This document shows positions 12,102 to 22,887 of a stretch of 64,000 nt of DNA, piece after piece. The stretch spans positions 3,186,885-3,250,884 of the forward strand of contig NC_079502.1 of the NCBI RefSeq assembly GCF_030052815.1, written 5' to 3'. This DNA is from Hevea brasiliensis (taxonomy: Eukaryota; Streptophyta; Magnoliopsida; Malpighiales; Euphorbiaceae). The notes under the pieces were generated by a model. It had not been told where the DNA came from. It made no database searches and saw nothing but the letters and a program-made list of their open reading frames with translations. Positions within the stretch are counted from its first letter, which is position 1. Every line of letters starts with the position of its first letter. Both the position numbers and the translations under genes were made by a program.

Positions 12102-13661
12102 TGTGGCAAATCCACAAGTATACGGGTCATCTCAAGTAATAAAGTGATGAATCAAGTATCGTTCCCACGAGGATTTACAGTTTGAGTACCAAACTATGAA
12201 TGAAGCGATTATTTGGGCTAATGATTAATGAATGAATGGTAAATGTAAATGTAAATGAGCGAAGTAAATTGATTAATCTAATTGGAATATGTAAAGAGCA
12301 AGTAAATAAATTCTAAATCTAGTTTGCAATTAAACTAAATTGATAATGGGTAATTTAAATGAAAGTCTAATTATGTTAAAAGTGATTCTAGAGTTAGGGG
12401 TTTATGCATAAATTAATTGGGATTTATCTTGGGCATTCCAATTTTTAGGGAAAAATAGAGTTTGAAGGAAATTGATTCTAAATTCCTTTGATATCTTTTT
12501 CAAGCAAACCAAAGTGTGTTCTAAAATAACCAAACCTACTTTCGTATGTTATTTGATTACTTTAAAACCCATTAAGTTTTGTAACCAATCATTAATTCCT
12601 CTTTAAAACCCAAGTTTATTTCTAAATCTGGGTGATTTTAAGTTCCAATCCTTGATTATCTATTAATGACTTTCAACTTTCGGTCCTTCAATCAAAGATT
12701 AACACAATACCCAATGGGTACCAACATTAGGCAAGTAAATCAAGCACACAAGGAAGAAATCAAAACTCATATTTATGTAAAATAAGGAAATACCCAGTCC
12801 AAATCCACAAATTAATCTAAAACATATTTCCCAACTCTGAAATCTAAAGAGTTTACTCACTCATGATGGTATTTACAAGAAAGATTGATGGAAAAGTAAA
12901 GAAAAACATGATAAGAGAACTAAAATAGAAAAACCCAAGTAGAAGAACCCAAAACTCTGGTTTCTGGAGCTCCAAAAATGGTTGCAGCAGCTCCTCCCCA
13001 AAAGAAATGGCGTCTCCTCTCTCTCTCTATTAAATTTTCTTTCCTTTTTGTTTTTCCTTCCTTTCCTCTTGTGGCAAAAACTAGGAAATGATGAATTTAT
13101 ATCGTCCCAAAAAAAGTTGCCTAAAAGTAAATAAGAGCCAAGGAGTGGATAGGAAATGAGGTGTAAAATTATCCAAGTCAGCAGCATTATTCACGTTCTG
13201 GGCAGTCTGCTTAGGGTTCGGCTTAACCCTAAGCAGCTTTTTAGCAAATTTCAGCTTCTAGTCGCACTATCTGCTTAAGGTTAAGCAGACCCTCAGCAAA
13301 TCTCGGCAGACTGGAATGAAATGGGTTTTCTTTCTGCTTATGCATGACTTCCAGCTTGATCTGTGCTGCACCTTAAGCACTGCCACTTTACCCTAAGTAG
13401 GATCTTAAGCAATTCTCGGCAGGTTATGGAGTAAAAGCTTGAATATGTAGGATTTAAGCCGCGCTTGACTTTCAGCTTGATCTGTGCTAAGGTTAAGCTT
13501 ATATGACATACCCTAAGCAACATCATAAGCAAAGTCTTAAGCAAATTTCAGCTAACTTGCTCTTTCAAAGCTTGATTTCTTCAACTTTCCTCCATGCTTA
13601 AAGAATTCCCAATTTTTTCAAATCACTTCCTAATGCACTCATTGATCTTCGATTTGCCACA
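12102..13661 (-). repeat. 5' LTR of the Athila-type element (right edge uncertain)
   Basis: Bounded by TGTGGCAAATC at 12102 and GATTTGCCACA at 13661, an 11-bp perfect inverted pair in TG...CA form, giving 1560 bp. The left edge is fixed within a few bases by the adjoining PBS (an alternative edge is 12099, TGATG). The right edge is less sure: sequence to about 13.9 kb also looks LTR-like (T-rich U3 style on the - strand), so the LTR may be longer. The 3' LTR is outside the window and cannot be aligned to settle this. The interior has repeated CTTAAGC/GCTTAGG words and a pyrimidine-rich patch near 13020. Confidence 0.55.
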
Positions 13662-14559
13662 AAATCCTATCAAAAACAACAAAATTACAAAAATCAAATA
13701 TAAAGTATCTAAAGTTAACAAATAAGCTAAAATAAAGCTAAAAACATAAAATATACTAAAAATATAAGGATAAAATGAATGCATAACTACCCTAAAATGC
13801 CTATATGAAATGAGTGTAATACAAGGGCAGAATCTTTTCGACACGATTTTGTCTTCATCCAACGTCCGATCAAGGCGATTCAAGTGGCATTGGAAAGCTT
13901 ATTCCAAGAGCTTTCTTTTGATACCAATTTTACAGCATTTGGTAGTCAGATGAGTGAGATATGGTAGAAAGAAATTTTAGGTTTTTTAAGCTTTCCAATC
14001 AGATCTAGGATGATTTGGCCATTGGATCAATGATCCGAGACCACCGATGAACTCAGCACATCGAGACCTTTGAGATGGACCGACCTCGTTCGGTTCGGAC
14101 ACCGTTTAAAAGGGGCAATCATTGGATGGTCTAGATTGTTTGATGAGATTTTTGGGCTTTTTCAATTTTCAAAAATTAAAAATAATTTTATGATAATTAT
14201 TGATAATTTTTTGGCTTTATTTAAGTGTGATCGGATCGATGATAGCTCACCAGCACCTAGGATTGAGTTTTTGGCTAGATCAATCCGCCTGGCGGCCCAT
14301 CTTGGAGCATAGTCAATATTACAGTCAACCCTAGTATTTTCAGACATTTCGGACATGTTTCAGTTGTCAGATTTGACATAAGTAAATCAGAACTCTAAGT
14401 TATTCATTTTTGCCTAATACTAGGTTTAGAATAAAATTCATAAAATATTTGTGGGTAGTCAAAAATTTGTGATTCCTTTTGCAATAGTCTTATAATATTA
14501 TTAAGGACTAAATGGTGAGTTTATAGAATTTTTAAAGTTTTTTTAGATTTTTTTTTGAA
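13662..14559. other. No gene seen; possible extension of the Athila LTR plus unassigned spacer
   Basis: No convincing coding sequence or intact repeat. The first ~200 bases could be LTR U3 sequence; the rest (13.85-14.3 kb) is moderately GC-rich and resembles decayed repeat DNA. Confidence 0.4.
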
Positions 14560-15936
14560 AAATATTAGTCTTAAGCCTTATAACTAATTTGTCTGATTAC
14601 ATGAGTTTTATTTGGTTTGGAGGGCCCAGGAGGGGCCATGTGATGTTGTTAATATGTGGATTTGAGGATTGTGATCTTAGAAATGTTGTTTGAGACACTT
14701 TGTAGGTTGGATAGGTCCTAGGTACAAGGGAGACTCTGTCGATTTTTTGGCATAAATTAGGGTGTCTTTGCCTCTTTAAATTCTTGATTTGAGTTAGCAC
14801 TGATAAATACATAATATAATTGTTTAGATGATAAGGGTTAGCCATCTTCCTCCACCCAGCCACCACAGTAGTCTCCGGTGATCAATAAGTAGATATTGAT
14901 TTTATTTACAATTTTAATATTATTATATATGTAAGGCATGCTCATGCATTCACTTATAGATATATGTATATAGTTAAATTTTTAGGTATGTCTTGTACTG
15001 CATTATATGATGAAATTGTTATGGATGTTTCTTTACGGTAATTTGGAGCTGTGTGCGTGTGTCGGCATGCGTGAGGTGTGGTATTGGATACGGGTAGGAT
15101 GGATAGATCGGCTGGAGCTTGACTCACTGGGACTCCTCCTTTTTTGTGGATAAGTCAGGGTGAGTACGGTTTTGAGCTAATCTCGCTGACCCTCACATCC
15201 AATTATCAAGAGAAAATCTGACTTTGAGTTAATATCACTGACAGAGATTAAAATTAAGAGAGCTGTACAGGAGATCAGCCCCCATATGTATATTTATACG
15301 TGGATATGACATATGAATTTGTGAGTGCTCCAAATTACCCTTTGTGTGAATATTATGTGACTTGATGAAATATATGAATATGTTGCATTTCATTCTTAAG
15401 AATGCATTAGACTTAGATAGTTATAGAAATTGTATTTAAAATCAATATCTTACACTATGAGTCAAACGCTCACTCCTGTTTACCATATTTTTCCAGGCTA
15501 TAGAAGAATTTATTTTTCAGAATAATCTGCTTCCTTTCTTACAGGTTTATTAGTAGCTACTCATTTGTATCATTATTTCCTTAAATTATAATCTAGAACT
15601 CTGCATGTATTAGTAGTAGCATTGATCTAGTCAAGGACTGTGTTAATTTAAGTTGTTAGTGTTAATAAATGAAATTTTTTTTTATGATACTTAAATAGTT
15701 TATAAATAATGGCATCAGAGTTGAGGTGGGCTTCTCTAACTTTAGTCTCTGATGGTTATTGAGTTGGGTTAGCTCAAATAAAAATATAATATTTTATTTT
15801 AATTTATTTGCATGTTGGGCATTAATTTTGGCCCTGGTTATGGACTTGAGAATAGTAAGGCTTATTACGGGTCTCGGGAGTTTTATATCGATCCAGGTCC
15901 TAGTGCCAGTCTGGCCCCGGGGATTGAGTCGTGACA
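14560..15936 (+). repeat. Lone LTR of the same family as element B, opposite orientation
   Basis: By eye this stretch aligns, reversed, with the 5' LTR at 49395-50875. Shared landmarks are the GGGCCCAGGAGGGGCC block near 14620, the block with tandem regulatory-looking words near 15060-15290, and the end TTGAGTCGTGACA at 15936, matching the inverse of TGTCACAACCC. The left edge is approximate because homology fades in AT-rich sequence. No PBS, polypurine tract or pol is adjacent, so it is a solo LTR or an isolated remnant. It is much more diverged from the 49.4 kb copy than the two LTRs of element B are from each other. Confidence 0.6.
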
Positions 15937-16153
15937 TAATAGAGAAAAATGAAAAATAAATTAGTGAAATAATTTGATTTCAATATGGAGTCTCATTAGA
16001 GATAAAAGTTGAAACTAAATCTAACTTATTTTACTATTTTGCATTAGGTTTGATTCTTCATTTATAATCCAATGAAAACCATAAAATAACCATCAAATCA
16101 TAATTGAATCAAGAATTCATTTATACATATATTTTTCTATAATTTTTAAATAT

Positions 16154-16190
16154 TATATATATATACACACACACATACACACACGCACGT
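16154..16190. repeat. Compound (TA)n(CA)n microsatellite
   Basis: Alternating TA units turn into CA units with a few interruptions. Confidence 0.9.
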
Positions 16191-16314
16191 TAAATCACAA
16201 AATAATTCTTAATTATAAGAGTGCTATTATATTAGTTAATATGCATAATCTTTAATTGTATATATATACTTTATAATTAAAAATTATATAATTTCTTTCA
16301 TAATTGACTTAGTA

Positions 16315-16810
16315 CTAATTCAATTATAGGGACCAATCAATCAAAGATTTAGCACATATTATATTGTTATGCACTGATTATATGGAGATAAGATATACAT
16401 AGCACATTTAATTATAATATGTTACATGATTTAAGTACTATTTCTAATTGAATTATAAGGAGAATTAATGAAATCTAACATATATGATAGCGTCATGTAC
16501 TAATTATATAGAGCTAAGATATAAATAATGCATTTAATTATAATATTTTTTATGAATGGTTTAAATGCTAATTGAATTATAAAGAGCAATTGATAAAAGA
16601 TTTAACATATATTATATTGCTATGTATTAATTATAAAGAGTTAGGTATACATAGCACATTTAATTACAATATATTTAATAATTAATTTAAGTACTAATTG
16701 AATTATAAGGAGCAATTGATGAAAAATCTAGCACACATTATAGTATCATGTATTAATTATATGAAACTATGGTTTGCATAGCTTATGTAACTATAATGTA
16801 TGATTTAATT
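16315..16810. repeat. Tandem array, about four copies of a ~125 bp unit
   Basis: The word CTAATT(G/C)AATTATA recurs at 16315, 16444, 16568 and 16694, spacings of 129, 124 and 126. Each copy also contains a related 'agcacat…' segment followed by an 'aattata' word. Copies are diverged, so this is an old minisatellite; no coding content. Confidence 0.75.
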
Positions 16811-16822
16811 TATACACTTATA

Positions 16823-17174
16823 ATGTGGGATGGGTAGAATTCAATTCAAATCTAAAAATTGATCGAACCAAATTAATTTAAACATTTGGTTCGATTTAAA
16901 ATATTTAAGAAATAAATTTTTTGGTTCGGTTATGAGAAAAAAATTTTAGTTATTATTTTGTTATGAATGTTGAAATCAATGATTGAATCTAACATTCGAG
17001 CATAGAAGAAAAAAAAATGGAGATTTAAAAGAGCTGAATACTTGAACCAAACTAAATCATTTTATTTTTTGTTGATTTGTTTTAGTTGTTTTTGTAGTTT
17101 GGTTTGGTTTTAATTTTAGATGAAATTCAATTTTTGAATTTTTAATTTGATTCAGTTCAAAAATCTAACTGACC
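16823..17174. mobile_element. Small non-autonomous insertion flanked by a 15-bp direct repeat
   Basis: The segment is flanked by perfect copies of ATTTATACACTTATA at 16808-16822 and 17175-17189. Its two ends are loosely inverted relative to each other (AATTCAATTCAAATC near 16840, GATTCAGTTCAAAAATC near 17150), and the interior has repeated GGTTCGGTT/AACCAAA words. That fits a MITE-like element. The 15-bp duplication is longer than for common plant MITE superfamilies and would also fit a retroposon, although no poly(A) tail is visible. Confidence 0.55.
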
Positions 17175-18087
17175 ATTTATACACTTATATGTATTTAGCA
17201 TTTAATTTAATATTATTAAATTAATATTTTACTTATGACAATTTATTATTTTTATTTTATTATATCCATAAACAATTAAAATTTAATTAGTTGTGCAAAC
17301 TTTGGCAGGTCATGCATAGAACATCTACGACAAAGAACAAAATATTTCCTTAAGATCTAGAAAAAAAAAATTTTCTTTAAAATGTAAACGTAGAAACGTA
17401 ATCTTATTTTTTTTTTTAGATAATATTGACAATGATGAGTGCTGCAAGAAATTAAATTAAGAATTATACTCATTAAATTTAAGAAAGTGGTCAATCATTG
17501 AACAATAAAATAATAATAAAATTGTTGAAAGTAAACATTTGATCAAAATAAAATTCACTTAATAAAACATAATATGGGTAAATTATTATAAGAAAAACTA
17601 AGAATGATAGAACTCAATTTCAAATAAAAAATTTGTTTTCTTATATTTTATATAAAATATTGTTGGCGTTATCATGTATTGTAATGTTGTTAAAAAAATA
17701 ATTTTATTATTTTAATATTTTAAAAATGAAAATTTATTTAAATTAATTTTAAATTATATTTTAATACTATTTAATTTATATATTTAAAAAAATTACTTTC
17801 CTCCGTAATAGTGTCAAGAATAATACTAAACAGTGCGAAGTACGCTGTAAATTTTGCAAATAATCTTATTGTCAACTCCAACAAAGCTAGCCACTAGCTA
17901 ATGTCAAAACTGAAATTATTATAATATAGATTGTTGCCATTAATTAATTTCTCCTGTAAGCGGCCGCTTGAACTCTATCGGCAACGTCAATCTGGCTGCA
18001 AAAGACATCTTTAATACATAAAGATTTTCCCTTTTTTCTTTTTTTTGAAAATAAGGATTTTCTGAATTTCCCATATAGAGAGATGCT

Positions 18088-18095
18088 TTTATAAT
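18088..18095 (+). promoter_or_regulatory. Possible TATA box of the first BAHD locus
   Basis: A TTTATAAT-type word lies about 80 bases upstream of the ATG at 18172, a plausible distance for a core promoter. AT-rich background makes this weak. Confidence 0.3.
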
Positions 18096-18171
18096 CTATC
18101 CTTTAATTGTGACATAATCCAGGGAGCTAAATTTGAGTTTGATCTTGCAGGAAGCGCCAGCTAGAAAGGCT

Positions 18172-19481
18172 ATGGAGATCAATGTTAAGATTGTCAAGAA
18201 AGAAATCGTAAGACCATCATCTCCAACCGCAAATCACCTTAGAAATTTCAAACTTTCCCTCCTGGATCAGTTCTCGCATGCAGCTTATGGATCTATGGTT
18301 CTGTTCTACTCGATAATTGGTACTGCCAATCAACATTTTGCGGTTTTTGAAAGATCCCAGCAACTAAAGAGATCATTATCTGAAATCCTGACTCGATTTT
18401 ACCCATTGGCTGGTAGAATCAAAGACAATGCCATAATCGAATGCAACGATGAGGGAACTCTTTTTGTTGAAGCAAGAGTTGATTGCCTCCTCTCCAAGCT
18501 CCTTGAAAAACCTAATAATCAGGTGATCAGAAAATTCATTCCTGTTGACATTATTGAATCCTCCGAAGAACACAGGGACAGTGCTTTTTACTTGTTCAAG
18601 CCTCCTTTTTTTCTTGTGGTGGGTTGGCGATTGGTGTGTCTATTTCTCACAAAATAGTTGATGCAAGCGCAGTAAGCACTTTCATCAAGGGTTGGGCAGC
18701 CGCAGCTTATGGGGCTCATGACGAGGCGGTCCTGCCACTATTTGAAGTATCATCAATCTTTCCACCGCAGAATTTGCCGTTTAAAATGTTATCTGTCAAG
18801 TTCAATGAAGAGAAGTGTGTTACAGAAAGATGTGTCTTTCAAGCCTCAAAAATTGCTGCCCTGCAGACAAAAGCTACCAGCGAAAGTGTTACACCCAACT
18901 CGAGTGGAAGCAGTGACTGCACTTATTTGGAAATGTGCAACGAAAGCATCAAGATCAAACTCAAAGCAGTCGAGGCCATCTGTTCTGGCCCAGTCTGTGA
19001 ATATACGCAAAAGAATGGTGCCTTCTTTGCCTGAAAACACCATGGGAAACCTGATGGATCACTTCGCTTCAAGGGCAACGGAGAGTGACATAGATTTGGC
19101 AAACTTGGTTGTTCAAATGAGGAAAGGAATGCAAGATTTTGGTGATAATTATGTGAAGAAACTCCAAGAAGGCAATCTTGTGATCGCTATCACTAAAGCT
19201 TTGAAAGAATTTGAGAACTTGCGCCATGGAGGAAATACAGACTTCTATATATTCATCAGCTTGTGAGGTTTCCATTTTATGGTATCGACTTTGGGTGGGG
19301 AAAGCCTACCTGGGTGACTTCTCCTAGTGACCCTTTCAAGAACATTATTGCATTGATAGATAGCAGAGATGGGGATGGAATTAAGGCTTGGGTGACTTTG
19401 ACAGAAGAAGATATGGCATTGTTTGAACGTGATCAAGAACTGCTTGAATTTGACAGTGTCATGCCCAAGTGTTCTCCCTAA
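18172..19481 (+). pseudogene. BAHD acyltransferase pseudogene (three frameshifts)
   Basis: Homologous along its whole length to the BAHD gene at 21445, its closest relative here. The ATG at 18172 (MEINVKIVKKE) starts the normal N-terminus. Frame changes: (1) in a T-run at about 18585-18589; (2) at about 18885-18895, just before the conserved PTRVEA segment; (3) at about 19265, where one base appears lost in the Cys codon before RFPFYG, making a TGA. The catalytic motif HKIVD (18648-18662) and the structural DFGWG motif (from 19288) both survive in their separate frames, so the gene died by indels, probably fairly recently. Sequencing error could mimic single-base indels in the T-run, but three independent breaks favour a true pseudogene. 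Confidence 0.85.
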
Positions 19482-20997
19482 ATATCTCATAATAGGTTTT
19501 CTTCCTAGAGCTTGTCGCTGGTTAATTTGGTCTTGCAGTTGCTGTATTTATGATTGTGTATAGTGTCATTTGTGTGTTAAATATTGTCGGATTTGTTTGT
19601 GCCAAATAAATGAGGCTTTCTCCCAAGCATAAATAAATCTCATACCAAATAAATATGATTAGTAAAAGATTATTGGGATTTTTAGGAAAGATGTTATAAT
19701 TAAATTTGAACTTCATTAGATTGGGTTGAAACATGAGGAGATGTCATATTGTAAGTACTTCAATTGAACTAGGTATTCTTTTAACATTAAATATTATAAA
19801 AATTTTAAAAATATCAAATTTTTCTTACTCAAACATGGTCTATTGATAATCATGATACAAGATGTATAAGGCTATACATAGAGAATTCAAGGTCAAAGCA
19901 GGCCTATCATGCTCTTCCCCCTTTTTTTTTTTCAATTTTTATTGTCTTTATAAGATAAAGGAAGAGAGAAAAATAGAGAGACTTAAATTTGAAATTTATT
20001 AAATTAAAAATTAATACTCATCTTAGAATTATGCTTATACTCTTTAGTCATTTGTATAAGATCCGCCTATAATTAGATCTAGAATTGGATAGAAACTGGT
20101 TAAAATTAAATTATTTAAAAGTGATTAATCAGAATTATTTAGTTTAGTTTTAGATAAAAATAATTTTTTGAAAAAATAAATTATTAATTTTGATTAAAAT
20201 TAAATCATACTGAAATTGAAATTCAAAGGATTTTGTTACTCAATTTTGATTCTTTTAAATTAAAATTTTTAATTTTGATTCAAATCATATTAATGGCCAT
20301 GTCTAATAATATATATTATGTAGCCAATAGTTTTGAAAATCGGATTGGACTAATTGGAATCTGTTCTGATTTGATTTAACTATTAAATCTGATTTTTAAG
20401 AATCGGAGTGAATTGATTGTAAATCGGCCAGGAAACCCAGCCTGGTTTGAAATTGATTTTTTAGCTGTTCAATCAAAAAATTTTAGAATGGGCAGCACTG
20501 AGTATTGAAACTAGGATGCAAGAAAACCAACCCTTTAATTTACGCCACCTTGGCAATTGTTAAAAACAACATTAATATTTATTAAATTTAATAACTTAAT
20601 TATTAAATAAAATTATTTCTTTCATTAATTGAAATTATATTATATTAATTTAAAATAATTAATATCTATTAACACATAAATAATTCAAATGAAGCTGAAA
20701 AAATTTTCCCACTTTTGACTAATTTATGATGTAAATAATTTATTATATTAGTATCTTAACTTGGATTATTAAATTATTTTTTTATATTATTATTATTATA
20801 AAATATCATCTATTGTGTTATATAATTTATTATTTTAATATTTATTTTTTATTAGTATGAATAAATTATTATTATAAGATTTTAATTTTAAGTATCTTTT
20901 ATTATAAATAATTAAATATTATTATTTAAAAGTTTAATTAAAAAATTTAAAAAAATGCATATTAAAATTAGCTAATTTTATTTTAATAATTAACTAT

Positions 20998-21058
<61 letters not shown>

Positions 21059-21444
21059 CTATTAATTATAATAAAATAGTATTATTAATAATTTTATAAT
21101 ATTTATTAATTATATATCGGTTAAAATTTTGGTTAAATTTAAATCTTATCTTTCTGCCTCCACAATTCAATGATCGAGTCAGGTTTAAGAACCTGATTCC
21201 AAATGTGTGTTTTAGATGTCTTGGAGTTTGAAACCTTTCAGGGGCTATCTTAAATTATTTTAGCAGTTTCCCACAGAGTTTCATTATGCACTTTGTTGGA
21301 TTGGATTGCTGCTTACAATTAACAACTGAAACAATTAAGAAAACAAATAAAGATAATCTAGTCAAACCTTACCAAACTATTAATCTTCCCATGTGACAAC
21401 TGACATGTTGAATTCTTGATCCTTTTGCAAGAAAAATTAATCAG
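19482..21444. other. Intergenic, AT-rich, no gene
   Basis: Contains the likely 3' UTR of the preceding pseudogene, low-complexity 'aattgaatt' sequence at 20.05-20.3 kb of the kind seen in decayed small elements, a GC-richer repeat-like patch at 20.33-20.5 kb, and a long TA microsatellite. Confidence 0.5.
21001..21057. repeat. (TA)n microsatellite, about 28 units
   Basis: Uninterrupted alternating AT of about 56 bases. Confidence 0.95.
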
Positions 21445-22887
21445 ATGATAATGGAGATCATTACTAGAGAAACCATCAAACCATCCTTCCCAACCCCAAT
21501 TCACCTCAGGAATTTCAAGCTCTCTCTTCTCGATCAGCTTGCTCCTGTATGTTATGGTCCCCTGCTTCTCTTCTACTCCTTAAATGCCCAAATCAATCCC
21601 CAGCTGACACTTTCAGAAAGATCCCAGATTCTAAAGACATCGTTATCTGAAACCTTAACCCGATTCTACCCACTAGCCGGTAGGATCAAAGATGATACAT
21701 CAATCGAATGCAACGACTATGGGGTTGTTTTCGTTGAAACACGAATCAACTGTTTTCTCTCAACGTTTCTGGGAGAACCTGATGCCCAGATGATAACAAA
21801 ATTGATTCCTATTGAAATTGAATCCCCAGAAGCATGCACGGGCAGTTTGCTACAGGTTCAAATCAATTGCTTTTCCTGTGGTGGATTGGCGATTGGAGTG
21901 TGCATTTCGCAGAAAATATCAGATGCACTCACGGCGACCATATTCATCAAGGATTGGGCAGCCACGGCTGCTAGTGCTAGTTCTAGTGCTGGTTGTGGGT
22001 CAACCCTGCAGGCTGAGGCTCTGCTCCCATTATTTAACGCATCATCGATCTTTCCGCCTCAAAATTTTTCGTTCAAAATGCCAATTGCCCAGCTGAAGAA
22101 AGAGGGGTACGTTGCAAAGAGATTTTTCTTTGAAGCCTCCAAGATCACTGCTCTTAAGGCTAAAGCTTCCAGCGAAAGTGTGAAAAATCCAACAAGAGTT
22201 GAAGCCTTGACAGGGCTTATCTGGAAATGCGCAATGAATGCGTCAAGATCAAACACAGATTTCAGGCTATCTATACTGTCCCAATCTGTGAACATGCGCA
22301 GAAGGATGGTGCCTTCCTTGCCTGAACATACTATTGGGAATCTTGCAGGACACTTTGCTTCACTGGCAACAGAGGGCGATATAGAATTGTCAAGCTTGGT
22401 TGGTCAGCTGAGAAAAGGGATGAAAGATTTCAGAGAGGATTATGTGAAGAAACTTCAAGGAGATGATGCTTTTGTGGCAAATCGTGAATCTTTCAAGGAA
22501 GCAGTACACATGCGTCAAGAAGTTAATATAGACTTCTATATAAGCACTAGTTTGTGCAGGTTTCCATTTTATGGTATTGATTTTGGGTGGGGAAAACCTG
22601 CCTGGGTCACAATTCCAAGTGGGGCATTCAAGAATGTTATTTTAATGATGGATAGCAGAGATGGGGATGGAATTGAAGCTTGGGTGACTCTGAGTGAAGA
22701 AGACATGGCATTTTTTCAACGAGATCAAGAGCTGCTTGCTTTTGCTTCTTTGAATCCTAGTGTAATCTCCACCCCCATCACCCCCCAAGTCTTCTCTCTA
22801 AATATTAAGAAATATATGCGCGCGTATTGTTGTTTTGATTTGTTTTGTTTTGAGCATTGTAGTATTGTGGGTAGGCAGCTGCCTTGA
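21445..22887 (+). CDS. BAHD acyltransferase paralogue with catalytic His replaced by Gln
   Basis: 480-residue BAHD family protein of the vinorine-synthase-like group, encoded without introns. Family members transfer an acyl group from CoA to an alcohol or amine in the cytosol. The start is at 21445 or the second ATG at 21451 (MIMEIIT). The N-terminal segment is typical (RNFKLSLLDQL, then FYPLAGRIKDD). At residues 156-160 the catalytic HXXXD motif reads Q-K-I-S-D: the codon at 21910-21912 is CAG where the neighbours have CAC. The DFGWG motif near residue 380 is intact. The C-terminus runs about 40 residues past the point where the other paralogues stop, with unconserved sequence, suggesting loss of the original stop. 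The frame is otherwise open, so it may be expressed but is expected to be weakly active or inactive, or to use another mechanism. Confidence 0.85.
   Translation: MIMEIITRETIKPSFPTPIHLRNFKLSLLDQLAPVCYGPLLLFYSLNAQINPQLTLSERSQILKTSLSETLTRFYPLAGRIKDDTSIECNDYGVVFVETRINCFLSTFLGEPDAQMITKLIPIEIESPEACTGSLLQVQINCFSCGGLAIGVCISQKISDALTATIFIKDWAATAASASSSAGCGSTLQAEALLPLFNASSIFPPQNFSFKMPIAQLKKEGYVAKRFFFEASKITALKAKASSESVKNPTRVEALTGLIWKCAMNASRSNTDFRLSILSQSVNMRRRMVPSLPEHTIGNLAGHFASLATEGDIELSSLVGQLRKGMKDFREDYVKKLQGDDAFVANRESFKEAVHMRQEVNIDFYISTSLCRFPFYGIDFGWGKPAWVTIPSGAFKNVILMMDSRDGDGIEAWVTLSEEDMAFFQRDQELLAFASLNPSVISTPITPQVFSLNIKKYMRAYCCFDLFCFEHCSIVGRQLP

Larger units (their letters stand above)
5140..13661 (-). 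mobile_element. Athila-type Ty3/gypsy retrotransposon, degenerate, 3' end cut by element A
   Basis: Reading 5' to 3' on the - strand: 5' LTR, a tRNA-Asp-type PBS (12072-12091), gag, protease, RT, RNase H, integrase, a ~1.1 kb spacer, and the start of a further ORF truncated at 5139/5140 by the element A LTR. The RT active site reads FMDDFSVYG, the form I associate with the Athila/Calypso group, and the extra ORF after integrase fits that group. Gag-pol was one continuous frame but now has at least four stops and one frameshift, so this copy is not autonomous. The 3' LTR must lie left of the window beyond the inserted element. Confidence 0.8.
15937..18171. other. AT-rich spacer upstream of the first BAHD locus
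   Basis: No gene seen. It holds a TA/CA microsatellite, a four-copy ~125 bp tandem array and a ~350 bp insertion, listed separately. 17.2-17.9 kb is very AT-rich. TTTATAAT at about 18087-18094 is a possible TATA box for the BAHD pseudogene that follows. Confidence 0.5.
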
